A stretch of DNA of 64,000 nucleotides from Fusibacter ferrireducens (lineage in GTDB: Bacteria; Bacillota; Clostridia; Peptostreptococcales; Acidaminobacteraceae), in NCBI RefSeq assembly GCF_015352425.1, contig NZ_JADKNH010000005.1:186001-250000 (forward strand), written 5' to 3'. Below are positions 40,013 to 48,256 of this stretch, piece by piece. Both the position numbers and the translations under genes were made by a program. The notes beneath the pieces were generated by a model that saw only the letters and a list, made by a program, of their open reading frames with translations, searched no databases and was not told where the DNA came from. Positions within the stretch are counted from its first letter, which is position 1; each line of letters opens with the position of its first letter.

Positions 40013-40385
40013 AGTACGAGTTAGGCTTCTGCTTTCATCTCTAAAAGTGAAACAGGGTTTTTATTTGGTAGTCTATGACGTGCCAAATTACGTTTTAAAG
40101 TAGCTCTAAATATGCCTCTTTTCATTATTAATCATTGATATTATGACGTTTTTGGTACAGTAAAATTCACAAAAACGATCAATGTTGTGCTTAGTTAAAT
40201 AATGCTAAGGTTTAACAAGTGTCAAATCGTATGTAAAGTATCTTTAATCCAACTTTATCTTTACATTATAACATTTTGACATGTACATGTATGGATAGAG
40301 GACTAATTGGAACGAAATGTGGCATAATTGGATTAAATTTTATATGCATGCTCATGTGAAAATTGGAAAAAATCTATCTAATGAT
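40013..40385. other. Intergenic region with a likely out-of-frame gene start
   Basis: On the minus strand an ATG near 40125 opens a 34-codon frame, rich in Arg and Lys, that ends just before the secreted-protein gene. The rest of the region up to the RhuM remnant is AT-rich and holds nothing recognisable. Confidence 0.35.
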
Positions 40386-40630
40386 TTAATCTCGTCTAAT
40401 TCGGAATAATTTTTTTGCTACTGAAACATCACTTTTAAGAATTTTACCATCTGGTGCAGTTCGGCGGGATTTCGGACATACTAATTTTCTTCGTGATTCT
40501 TCTTCTAAAATAATCTTGAGGTGTTCTGTTATCGTAGTTCTACTTTTTTCAAATAGATCTGAAGCAAGTTTTATGTCATCCATATGTTTTCATCTGTAAC
40601 CATTGCTTCAATCAAATCATGTTTCTTCCG
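40386..40630 (-). pseudogene. RhuM-family virulence protein remnant
   Basis: Two neighbouring frames on the minus strand give RKKHDLIEAMVTDENIWMT followed by a TAA, and then, one frame away, KLASDLFEKSRTTITEHLK with RRTAPDGK further on. Joined, they match the N-terminal DNA-binding part of RhuM-type proteins (ENxWMTQ...LFxxSRTTITxHLKNI..). At least one CAA-to-TAA change and one lost base separate them, and the C-terminal part is missing. It is a decayed gene. Confidence 0.6.
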
Positions 40631-40949
40631 ACCGAAAAAAATCAAAAATTAAGTTGTACTATTCTTGATCTGATATTTATGGTTCACATTTTTCACCTCA
40701 ATTTTATTAATATCATAACCGTCATAACGATTAGGTGGTTATCGTCAAAATTAGAGGCTCAACTTCTCTTGTAGAATCTGTAATTTTAGAAGTAACAATT
40801 GGATAAATAACGCTCATTAAACTATAATTTAAGCATGAGATCTAAAATATTATTGATAATAAACGAATTGACGCTTCGCATCTTTGGCAAGAAGATGACT
40901 TAGATAAAAAAAGGTATGCCCATGTTGTAATAGTCTTAAGGGTGAAGCG
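40631..40949. other. Intergenic AT-rich stretch
   Basis: No gene, RNA or clear signal is recognised. A short frame reading RIDASHLWQEDDLDKKRYA before 40950 may be an eroded 5' part of the following gene. Confidence 0.3.
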
Positions 40950-41339
40950 TTGTTTGATGTTTCGATTTATGATATTAAGGATTCAGATAAATACTTGAGA
41001 TTTATAATATATCCTAATAACGATGAGTTTATGTCGTCTATTGATAATTTTGAAATTAAACTGGATTACTCACAGGAATTTGAGCACAATGTAGAACATT
41101 TGGCTTTGAAGTCACTCTATGGAACGCATAAAGATTATGTGCTAGAGATCATGAAAAAGAAAGAGATTTATACGAAGGCTCTAATCGGAGAAATATATGA
41201 AAATAATGAAGGGCTTTTCAGTTCAAAAGAAGAGATGCTGATTGCTCTGTACGGAAACTATATTGAAGAAGTAGACATTCATAAAAGACCTTTAGCAAAA
41301 CTCACAAAAGATAGTTATAGTGATCTTGGCATATTTTGA
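40950..41339 (+). CDS. Hypothetical protein, possibly a gene fragment
   Basis: A frame of 129 residues starting at a TTG (40950) without a good ribosome site. The sequence is acidic and soluble (YLRFIIYPNNDEFMSS; EEMLIALYGNYIEEVDIHKR) and has normal amino-acid composition for a protein. Codons upstream stay open for about 14 positions after a stop, so the true start is unclear. No family is recognised. Because the neighbouring sequences are broken genes, this may be the surviving part of a longer gene. Confidence 0.4.
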   Translation: MFDVSIYDIKDSDKYLRFIIYPNNDEFMSSIDNFEIKLDYSQEFEHNVEHLALKSLYGTHKDYVLEIMKKKEIYTKALIGEIYENNEGLFSSKEEMLIALYGNYIEEVDIHKRPLAKLTKDSYSDLGIF

Positions 41340-41401
41340 AGTAAAATGGTATAGTGACGATCTCGAGTTTTTTATAAATTAGAAATCCATTCAGACTATA
41401 G

Positions 41402-41662
41402 GTGGTGATAAACTTGATTCAAAAAATATTAAATATCATCAAGCAAGTTGAAGATCGCGTAAGTTTAATACTTGAATATTGTAAAGAACCTAGAACAAGA
41501 GATGAAATGCAAAAAAAATTAGGATTGAAAGATCGTGAATATTTTAGAAGCACAATACTAAAACCACTTCTCGAAGAGGGGAAGCTTATATTAACAATTC
41601 CAGATAAGCCAAACAGTTCGAAGCAAAAATATGTAAGTAAAAGCATAGGCATAAACGATTGA
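41402..41662 (+). CDS. Winged-helix C-terminal fragment of a larger ATP-binding or Fic-type protein
   Basis: An 86-residue frame from tandem GTG codons at 41402. The segment SLILEYCKEPRTRDEMQKKL, then FRSTILKPLLEEGKL, then PDKPNSSKQKYVS is a winged helix of the kind found at the C-terminus of AlbA_2/AAA_4-type ATP-binding proteins and Fic proteins, where it ends the protein. The catalytic part is absent upstream. It is probably a remnant, although GGTGG precedes the start and a small protein could still be made. Confidence 0.5.
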   Translation: MVINLIQKILNIIKQVEDRVSLILEYCKEPRTRDEMQKKLGLKDREYFRSTILKPLLEEGKLILTIPDKPNSSKQKYVSKSIGIND

Positions 41663-41712
41663 TAGATGACTTGAAATCAATAAGACTTCATCGCTCAAAA
41701 GGAGCAACCCAA

Positions 41713-41799
41713 ATGAAAACCATAAACTGGAGCATCATCGGATGCGCCAAAGTAACAAAAGTCAAAAGCGGTGATGGATCAGATTGTAAAACAATATAA
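41713..41799 (+). pseudogene. Gfo/Idh/MocA oxidoreductase N-terminal remnant
   Basis: An ATG with AAAGGAG upstream opens 28 codons, MKTINWSIIGCAKVTKVKSG and eight more residues, then TAA. This matches the first beta strand and turn of Gfo/Idh/MocA dehydrogenases (usually INWGIIGCGDVTEVKSGPA). The dinucleotide-binding glycines are already altered, and nothing of the remaining 300 residues is left. Confidence 0.6.
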
Positions 41800-41876
41800 G
41801 GGTTATCGTAAAAAAGGCGCTTTATAAACAATGGCCTTTATAAATAAGCGAAAGAAGTTTATAATAATAAAAAATA

Positions 41877-41995
41877 GTTAGCGTGTCAAAAGTCAAAAGT
41901 TGAGCAACCCTCTACCCTATGATGTCGTTTACGGGGAGTACGCGATACAGCATAGGGTAGAGAGTTTATGCGAAACTGACTTTTGACACGCTAAC
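41877..41995. repeat. 119-bp terminal-inverted-repeat element (MITE-like)
   Basis: The 19-base ends are perfect inverted repeats (GTTAGCGTGTCAAAAGTCA), and a second perfect pair lies inside (CTCTACCCTATG with CATAGGGTAGAG). It has no coding capacity. Related sequences lie at 2475-2592 and 26763-26814, so it belongs to a dispersed family. Target duplications are not evident in the AT-rich flanks. Confidence 0.75.
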
Positions 41996-42057
41996 CAAAA
42001 AAATTATAAACCTAAGGCTTACAGCCCGTAAATTTCAAGTCAGAAAGGATTAAGACA

Positions 42058-42279
42058 ATGGCAGATATAAAATACGAAATCACAGAAACAATTGGAGCGA
42101 TCTCAGAAAACAACAAGGGTTGGTCCAAAGAATTAAATCTCATCAGCTGGAACGACAGAGCACCTAAGTACGACCTCAGAGATTGGTCGCCAGAACATGA
42201 AAAAATGGGTAAAGGCATAACGCTTTCAAAGGAAGAATTGATCAAGTTAAAAGAATTGCTTAATGGCCTAGATTTATAA
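42058..42279 (+). CDS. YdbC/PC4-type single-stranded nucleic-acid-binding protein
   Basis: A 73-residue protein of the bacterial PC4-like YdbC family: IKYEITETIGAISENNKGW, then ELNLISWNDRAPKYDLRDWS, then GITLSKEELIKLKELL. The family binds single-stranded DNA or RNA as a dimer. The frame is complete and AGAAAGGA lies upstream. It stands alone just downstream of the inverted-repeat element, in an otherwise decayed stretch. Confidence 0.85.
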   Translation: MADIKYEITETIGAISENNKGWSKELNLISWNDRAPKYDLRDWSPEHEKMGKGITLSKEELIKLKELLNGLDL

Positions 42280-42365
42280 ATATATGAAGTCATGATAAAA
42301 GGATAGCATAATCGGTATCCATGTACTCAAAGTGATCATATGATGAAGATATGTGGAGGAACGAT

Positions 42366-42536
42366 ATGAAGTTAGATTTAACAAGTCTTGAAAAAGCCTT
42401 AAAATATCATGAGCTTAGAAATACAACATCTTACACATACAATTATGAGATTGCAGAAGAAATTTATGAGATTGCGGGTGCATTTTTTATAGATGCCAAA
42501 CATTTGTATCAGATGATTGAGGCTAAAAATGAGTAA
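42366..42536 (+). pseudogene. HI0074-type nucleotidyltransferase partner with internal deletion
   Basis: A 56-residue frame. MKLDLTSLEKAL is the usual N-terminus of these partner proteins, but it runs straight into KYHELRNTTSYTYNYEIAEE, the C-terminal RN-TSHTYDE helix, so roughly 60 central residues (the two core helices) are missing without a frame change. The start at 42366 has GGAGG upstream and the end overlaps the MNT gene by 8 bp. Translation remains possible, but the helical bundle that should bind the nucleotidyltransferase cannot be complete. Confidence 0.65.
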
Positions 42537-42795
42537 AGCAATCCACCTCACACAAGGAGAAATAGTAGAGCTAAAAAGGATGCTTTCAAAGCATTTAAAA
42601 GATGAAATGGTAATACTGTTTGGTTCTAGAATCAATGGGAAGTTTCATACACATTCAGATTTAGACCTTGCAATTAAAGCGACTGATAAATTGCCGTGGT
42701 CAAAAATGAGTGATTTGCGAGAAACATTTGAAGAGGCTTCTTTTCCATTTCGAATTGATTTCTTAGATTATCATAGAATTTCGACTGAATTTTAA
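42529..42795 (+). CDS. MNT-type minimal nucleotidyltransferase 2
   Basis: An 88-residue protein with the signature LFGSRINGKFHTHSDLDLAI (near residue 32) and a third acidic residue in RIDFLDY. The start at 42529 overlaps the partner gene by 8 bp. It is the second MNT gene in 5 kb, not closely similar to the first, and also next to a damaged partner. It may be retained passively, or act on another target. Confidence 0.82.
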   Translation: MSKAIHLTQGEIVELKRMLSKHLKDEMVILFGSRINGKFHTHSDLDLAIKATDKLPWSKMSDLRETFEEASFPFRIDFLDYHRISTEF

Positions 42796-42880
42796 AAGAT
42801 CATAGATGAAACAGGCATTTTATTTAATTACCAAATCTAATGAGATAAAAAATAAATATTAAAATGAGATAGGTGATTCA

Positions 42881-42931
42881 ATGACTGAAATTTTTAGGAA
42901 AATACAAAATAAGCGAGCAGACTATGAATAA
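42881..42931 (+). CDS. Possible 16-residue upstream peptide coupled to the permease gene
   Basis: An ATG with AGGTGA upstream encodes MTEIFRKIQNKRADYE and stops inside the start of the permease gene (ATGAATAA overlap). The permease ATG itself has no good ribosome site, so translation may depend on this short frame. Evidence is positional only. Confidence 0.35.
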   Translation: MTEIFRKIQNKRADYE

Positions 42932-45032
42932 TAAAGTGGGATTAAAAACATTTGAGGGTGTCTATACCCCGACACTATTGACCATTTTAGGAGTTATACT
43001 CTATTTAAGGTTGGGGTGGGTCGTTGGTAATGTGGGACTGATTGCCACAATCGTCATTATCATTTTAGCACATATCATTACGCTTGCCACAGCACTGTCT
43101 ATGTCCTCCATGTTAACCAATATAAAAATTGGTGCTGGAGGGGCATATGCTATTATTATGAGGTCACTTGGACCTGAGATGGGTGGTGCCATTGGTATTC
43201 CCCTTTACTTGTCGCAAACCTTTTCGATTGCCTTTTATATAACGGGCTTTAGTGAACTCTGGATTACTTTTTTCCCAAGCCATTCACAAGTGGCTGTGGG
43301 CATAGGTACTTGGATTGTCTTATCCGCAATTTCGATGAAAAGTGCAAAATTGGCTTTTCGAATACAATATGGCATATTGGTGGCGGTGGCCTTATCTCTC
43401 GTTTCTTTTTTTATAGGGCCAAATTTAAATGGTGGTTCGCTTGTCTTAAAAGGGACTTTCGAAATGGGGGGCTTTTGGACGACGTTTGCCATCTTTTTTC
43501 CTGCTGTAACAGGGGTGTTGACTGGGGCAACCATGTCTGGCGACTTAGAAAATCCACGAGATAGCATCATCAAAGGGACACTTGCTGCTATTTTTACCGG
43601 ATTTGTGGTCTATGTGTTTGTTGCGTTTTGGTTCGCACGTCAAGCTTCACAAGAAATGTTGCTCATGGACCCTTCTATTATTTTCAAATTAGCTGGTGTT
43701 AAAGTGCTTGTCATTGCAGGCGTAATGGGAGCCGTACTCTCTTCGGCACTTTCGACCTTAGTAAGTGCGCCAAGAACCTTATCTGCACTTGCGGAAAATA
43801 GAGTTGTGCCCTTCAGCAATGTATTGGGGAAGCAAACAGCCAACGGTGAACCCCTTAATGCCATTGTGCTCTCGTCCATTATTTCTCTAGTCATCATCGT
43901 GGCTGGGAATCTCAACAGCTTGGCTGAGCTGCTTACGATGTTCTTTTTGACGACGTATGGCATGATCAATCTCGTGGTGTTTTTAGAGCAGATTACAGGA
44001 ATTATTAGCTATAGACCCAGTTTTAAAATGACTATTTTCGTGCCAATTACGGGTGCGGTGGGATGTCTATGGGTAATGGTGTTGATCAATCCGATCTTTA
44101 CAGTGGTCACTTTTGTGACAATCGGTCTTATTTATTCGTATTTAAAAACAAAAAATTTGGTGTCTCCTTGGGGTGATGTTCGAGGTGGCGTCTTCATATC
44201 TGTTGCGGAATGGGCCGCTCAAAAAGTGTCTAACAGTCAGTATCATCCAAGGTTGTGGAAACCCTCAATTGCAATTCCTGTGGAAAAACCGGATGATTTT
44301 AAGCGGCTTTCAAAAATAACTTACAACTTAGTGTATCCTTCTGGCCGTGTCTATTATCTCACGTCTACCAAAACTAAAGTGTTGGATAGAGCAACTGAAA
44401 AAGAGATTGAAATGGTCTTAAAGCCTTTAAAGGAAGAGCGCATCTTCGTTCAAGAGACGATTATTACTGCTTCGGACTTTGAATCCACCATTGCACCAAC
44501 ACTGCAATGTATGAAAAGTTCATTCTTGCCGCCTAATATTGTTCTATTTACAGTGAGTGATAATGAGGTGAAAAGAGCTAAGCTCAAACAGATTATAGCC
44601 TCCATTCAATTTTTAAAATTGTCCTATTGCTGTCTATGGCTACACCCTAAATATGGACTGGGCATGGAAAATAAAATTAATCTTTGGCTGAGAAGTAAGA
44701 GCCCAAATAATGATCTAGCAGTTCTATGCGCGCTACAGCTTTCCAGGAATCTTGGTGCAGAACTCAACTTATGTAGAGTTGTTAGAAATGAAGATGAACA
44801 AAAGAAAACCGAAAAAGAGTTACTTACCTTTGTTGAAGATGCGAGATTGCCAGTAAACACGAATGTCTGCGTTCTTTTAGGGTCTTTTCATGAAAATATA
44901 GCAACAATGCACGCCGATCTCAATATAATTGGTATGCCAGTGAGCTATGAGTCTATGATCGAAACGATAGATATCATACCGACCAGTGCGCTGTTTGTAT
45001 CTTCGGTAGGACATGAAGATGCAATGGTCTAA
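42924..45032 (+). CDS. Cation-chloride-cotransporter-like/APC-superfamily permease
   Basis: A 702-residue protein. Residues 1-420 carry about twelve membrane helices; GVYTPTLLTILGVILYLRLG and GGAYAIIMRSLGPEMGGAIG are the conserved beginning of the bacterial cation-chloride cotransporter (SLC12-like) branch of the APC superfamily. Residues 430-702 form a soluble C-terminal domain with the fold order seen in that branch, without a clear nucleotide-binding motif. The transported ion or amino acid is not determinable. The start is at 42924, without a strong ribosome site, and may be coupled to the 16-codon frame upstream. Confidence 0.85.
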   Translation: MNNKVGLKTFEGVYTPTLLTILGVILYLRLGWVVGNVGLIATIVIIILAHIITLATALSMSSMLTNIKIGAGGAYAIIMRSLGPEMGGAIGIPLYLSQTFSIAFYITGFSELWITFFPSHSQVAVGIGTWIVLSAISMKSAKLAFRIQYGILVAVALSLVSFFIGPNLNGGSLVLKGTFEMGGFWTTFAIFFPAVTGVLTGATMSGDLENPRDSIIKGTLAAIFTGFVVYVFVAFWFARQASQEMLLMDPSIIFKLAGVKVLVIAGVMGAVLSSALSTLVSAPRTLSALAENRVVPFSNVLGKQTANGEPLNAIVLSSIISLVIIVAGNLNSLAELLTMFFLTTYGMINLVVFLEQITGIISYRPSFKMTIFVPITGAVGCLWVMVLINPIFTVVTFVTIGLIYSYLKTKNLVSPWGDVRGGVFISVAEWAAQKVSNSQYHPRLWKPSIAIPVEKPDDFKRLSKITYNLVYPSGRVYYLTSTKTKVLDRATEKEIEMVLKPLKEERIFVQETIITASDFESTIAPTLQCMKSSFLPPNIVLFTVSDNEVKRAKLKQIIASIQFLKLSYCCLWLHPKYGLGMENKINLWLRSKSPNNDLAVLCALQLSRNLGAELNLCRVVRNEDEQKKTEKELLTFVEDARLPVNTNVCVLLGSFHENIATMHADLNIIGMPVSYESMIETIDIIPTSALFVSSVGHEDAMV

Positions 45033-45207
45033 AGGTATTATGAGGTGGAGAAGAAGTCGAAAAGGCTTCTTTTTGATCTTTGGGTAACATAGTTAGGATC
45101 TGTTGTTCAATAAATAGTATGTGAATAACACCATACAGACAAAGTTATATAAAAAATGCTATTTCAGCGGAGCGATACTCGCAAAATATTTAGGAGGCAT
45201 GTCTATA

Positions 45208-46281
45208 ATGAAATCACATATATTCATAAAGAAGTCGTACAGAATAAAAAGCAAAATAAAAATGGCCATTCTATGGGGTGCAGTGATAACAACTCTATTG
45301 TTCACTGGATGTGGAAAAGTGGATGACAAGAGCAAAACATCTGAAAAGGATAAAGATTTAGAATTTGCTGCGGAAGCCAGCATATCTACCTTAGACGTTA
45401 GTGAGGGCGAAACTGAACCTAAAAACGACACAGAAACGGAGCAAATGCCCAAAGTGGAGAACATCTCTGAAAGTGAAAATGGACTTATTGATGAAGGGTT
45501 TAATGAAGAAGAGGCATATAATGGGGATGAGGGGCTTAAAATTGAACAGGTCTTTGGAGAGGCAAGCTATATTTTAAGCATGCCCAATGATGATTTTAAC
45601 TTTAAAATCTATTATAAAACAGATACGGATGAAAGGATCATTTATGATTTTTCTGAGGATAATCGGCTTCGAAATTTGGAAGATTTTAGATTTTTAAGCG
45701 AAATGTATGTTCAGGATGAGAATCAAGATGGTTTGGAAGAGGTCTATTTGTTTTTTGAAGATAGTGCAATAGAGACGCCTATGGTTATGGTTTTAGATTA
45801 CCCTCATTTCAAATTGGATGTTCAAAAGGGACTCCAAGTCACCTATTGGAGTTATGGCTATGACATTTTTACTTATGAAGATTTAAATGGCGATAATTTA
45901 AAAGAATTGATTGCACCTTATCCATACGGTGGGGTTGTAACAACTTGGGAAGGCCTAGATCTGGTGAATGCCTATAATCCAGATTCTGAGATGTATGCAT
46001 TTTCCTATGAGTTGACACGCCTAAAATATGAAGGGAATAAAGCGGAATGGAAATCTGCTCTTCAAAATTATTTTTCAACAGAGAACTGGGAAGGCTTGCT
46101 CAATAGTTACGCGGATTTGGGCGATGTTAAGGCGTGTCAAGACCTGATTGAGAGAGGTCGGGCACTTGAAGAACTCAATATACACCCTGATTGGCATGGT
46201 CCATATGATACCTATTTTGAATACACTTTAAATCGTGCAAGCTATTATGAAAGCATTTGGGAGGAATTAAAGCCTAAATGA
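45208..46281 (+). CDS. Lipoprotein of unknown function
   Basis: A 357-residue lipoprotein. The signal segment (ILWGAVITTLLF) ends in the lipobox LFTGC, followed by a long acidic linker (about 60 residues rich in Glu, Asp and Ser) and a beta-rich domain with repeated Asp-Asn-Gly turns (VQDENQDGLEEVYLFFED; YEDLNGDNLKELI), which resemble FG-GAP/VCBS-like or EF-loop calcium-binding repeats. I chose the ATG at 45208, ten bases after AGGAGG. No enzymatic motif is visible. Confidence 0.65.
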   Translation: MKSHIFIKKSYRIKSKIKMAILWGAVITTLLFTGCGKVDDKSKTSEKDKDLEFAAEASISTLDVSEGETEPKNDTETEQMPKVENISESENGLIDEGFNEEEAYNGDEGLKIEQVFGEASYILSMPNDDFNFKIYYKTDTDERIIYDFSEDNRLRNLEDFRFLSEMYVQDENQDGLEEVYLFFEDSAIETPMVMVLDYPHFKLDVQKGLQVTYWSYGYDIFTYEDLNGDNLKELIAPYPYGGVVTTWEGLDLVNAYNPDSEMYAFSYELTRLKYEGNKAEWKSALQNYFSTENWEGLLNSYADLGDVKACQDLIERGRALEELNIHPDWHGPYDTYFEYTLNRASYYESIWEELKPK

Positions 46282-46287
46282 TGTAAA

Positions 46288-46313
46288 GCGCATCAGTATA
46301 ATGATGCTTTTTT
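46288..46313 (+). terminator. Terminator after the lipoprotein gene
   Basis: GCATCA pairs with TGATGC around a six-base loop, followed by T6. Confidence 0.75.
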
Positions 46314-46339
46314 ACAACACTGTCTACATAAAATAATTT

Positions 46340-46407
46340 AAAAGCCAATATGAAGTGTTCTACATCGATATCCAATGGATAATAGAACCTTAATGTTGGC
46401 TTTTTTT
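46340..46407 (+). terminator. Second, elaborate hairpin upstream of the peptide operon
   Basis: An outer stem AAAAGCCAA/TTGGCTTTT encloses inner stems GTTCTA/TAGAAC and ATCC/GGAT and is followed by T7. It lies ahead of the peptide operon promoter and probably insulates it. Confidence 0.7.
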
Positions 46408-46513
46408 GTACTTTAGCGGTCATCAAGTATCCTGCTAGGGGAAACAACTCTTTTGCTACCGCTAGATATATTAAGGAAAAGTTATTTTGAGTTACAAAAT
46501 AGTTGAAAAAATA

Positions 46514-46542
46514 TTGACAAATTGTAAACTCAAGTCTATTAT
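46514..46542 (+). promoter_or_regulatory. Promoter of the peptide-utilisation operon
   Basis: A perfect TTGACA (46514-46519) and TATTAT (46537-46542) with a 17-bp spacer, about 20 bp before the RidA gene. Confidence 0.8.
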
Positions 46543-46562
46543 GGGATTAAGTTAATGAGAGG

Positions 46563-47039
46563 ATGATGTCAGTGTTAATTGAAAAGAAATTAGATGAACT
46601 GGGCATTATATTGCCATCAAAAGCTGTTGTCGGTGCGCTTTATGTGCCTGTAAAGCAAACAGGCAATTTGTTGTTCATCTCTGGACAAGTTCCGATGAAA
46701 GATGGTATTCCCGTGTTCACAGGTAAGATTGGGCATGAAAGAAGTATCAGTTACGGTCAAGATGCAGCAGTACTTTGTATTATAAATATACTTGGGGCAG
46801 TTAAAGAATACTTAGGGGATTTAGATCAAGTTAAAGAAGTTGTCAAACTGCAAGGTTTCGTCAATAGCGAGACAGGATTTGACAAGCAACATGTTGTTAT
46901 AAATGCAGCCAGTCAACTATTACATGATATTTTCGGTGAGAGCGGGCGCCATGCAAGGACGGCTCTAGGGACAAATCAACTGCCCATGGATGTGTCTGTG
47001 GAGATTGAAGCCATATTTGAAGTGAGGAAGGGTGTGTAA
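46563..47039 (+). CDS. RidA-family (YjgF) protein
   Basis: A 158-residue protein of the RidA/YjgF-like group, longer than classic RidA (about 128 residues) and with the N-terminal extension of the YjgH/Rid subgroup. QTGNLLFISGQVPMKDG and the C-terminal VSVEIEAIFEV are typical, but the catalytic Arg of RidA (in a conserved Asn-Arg-Glu-like site) is not recognisable; RHARTALG carries the Arg pair instead. Rid proteins hydrolyse reactive imines or enamines made by PLP enzymes. That suits the PLP-dependent C-S lyase encoded next. The exact start (ATG 46563, ATG 46566 or GTG 46572) is not certain. Confidence 0.82.
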   Translation: MMSVLIEKKLDELGIILPSKAVVGALYVPVKQTGNLLFISGQVPMKDGIPVFTGKIGHERSISYGQDAAVLCIINILGAVKEYLGDLDQVKEVVKLQGFVNSETGFDKQHVVINAASQLLHDIFGESGRHARTALGTNQLPMDVSVEIEAIFEVRKGV

Positions 47040-47041
47040 AT

Positions 47042-48256
47042 TTGAATTATGATTTTGACTCGCGTGTTAATCGTAAGCATATGGGCAATCTAAAAGAGAC
47101 ACTTTGTCCCCCACACATTAAAGCACTAGACCTCCTTGGCTATTCAGGTGCTGAGATGGAATTCAAGACGGCACCTTCCGTGATAAAGGCAATGACAGAT
47201 TGCGTTCAGAATGGATTGATGGGGTTTACTTTATGTGATGATCAGTACAGGAATGCTGTTTGTTGGTGGATGGCAACACAACGTGATTTTCATGTTGAAA
47301 AGGAATGGGTTGTGCCAACAAACGGCACTATTTTTTCTGTGGCCACTGTCATACGCATGTTGACAGATATAGGGGAAGGTATTATCGTATCACCGCCTAT
47401 CTACTATAGATATGAGCAGGCAGCAACGCGGCTTGGTAGAAAAACACATTACAACGCCTTGATTGAAAGTGAAGGCAAATACTCAATAGATTTTGATGAT
47501 TTGGAACAAAAAATGGCTGATCCCAAGAATAAGCTCTATATTCTCTGCAATCCGCACAACCCAACAGGAAAAGTGTGGGATAAAAGAGCATTGGAGCAAT
47601 TGTCGACATTAGCCAATAAATACAACGTCGTCGTGTATAGTGACGAGATCTTCGGAGAAATAACCTTCGACGATCATAGATGTATTCCCTATTCTGAAAT
47701 CAAAGGGGCGAGGAGACATGCAATTGTAGCCACTTCGCTTGGGAAAACTTTTAATTTTACAGGTGTAAATCATGCCAATATGATCATTTTAGATGAGCAA
47801 CTCAGGGCAAATTTTATTAAACAGCGTGACGCAGATCATTTTGGCAGCATTGATCCTGTACTCTATGCGGCATTATTGGGTGCCTATAGTGAAGAGGGTG
47901 CTGACTGGAAAAATGCCATGGTTGCACACTTGAAAGCATGTGGCGAAATGATTTTTACTTTTTTTAACAAGTATTTGCCACAGGTGAAGATCAGTCCGTT
48001 AGAGGGGAGCTTTGTAATCTGGATAGATTGGAGAGGTCTCAATTTAGGGGATGAAGATTTAAATCAATTTTTAGTGAATGAGGCGTACTTGGAATTAGAT
48101 CAGGGAAGCGATTATGGGCAATATTATTGTGGATTTACAAGAATGAGTATTGCCGTTCCCAAAAAAGATCTAAAAAAATCGCTGGATTTGTTACTCAAAG
48201 CGGCTGAAAAAAGAGGCTTTATCCCAGAAGGGATTGAGGAGGCATGTGATGATTGA
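47042..48256 (+). CDS. PatB/MalY-type PLP-dependent C-S beta-lyase
   Basis: A 404-residue aminotransferase-fold PLP enzyme of the MalY/PatB group, which cleaves cystathionine or cysteine S-conjugates to a thiol, pyruvate and ammonia. The PLP lysine is in ATSLGKTFNFTGV, CNPHNPTGKVWDKR and YSDEIFGEI supply the other cofactor contacts, and the C-terminus has the substrate Arg in GFTRMSIAVP. It starts with TTG at 47042, two bases after the RidA gene; GAGGAAGG lies upstream. RidA would remove the enamine intermediate. Confidence 0.88.
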   Translation: MNYDFDSRVNRKHMGNLKETLCPPHIKALDLLGYSGAEMEFKTAPSVIKAMTDCVQNGLMGFTLCDDQYRNAVCWWMATQRDFHVEKEWVVPTNGTIFSVATVIRMLTDIGEGIIVSPPIYYRYEQAATRLGRKTHYNALIESEGKYSIDFDDLEQKMADPKNKLYILCNPHNPTGKVWDKRALEQLSTLANKYNVVVYSDEIFGEITFDDHRCIPYSEIKGARRHAIVATSLGKTFNFTGVNHANMIILDEQLRANFIKQRDADHFGSIDPVLYAALLGAYSEEGADWKNAMVAHLKACGEMIFTFFNKYLPQVKISPLEGSFVIWIDWRGLNLGDEDLNQFLVNEAYLELDQGSDYGQYYCGFTRMSIAVPKKDLKKSLDLLLKAAEKRGFIPEGIEEACDD

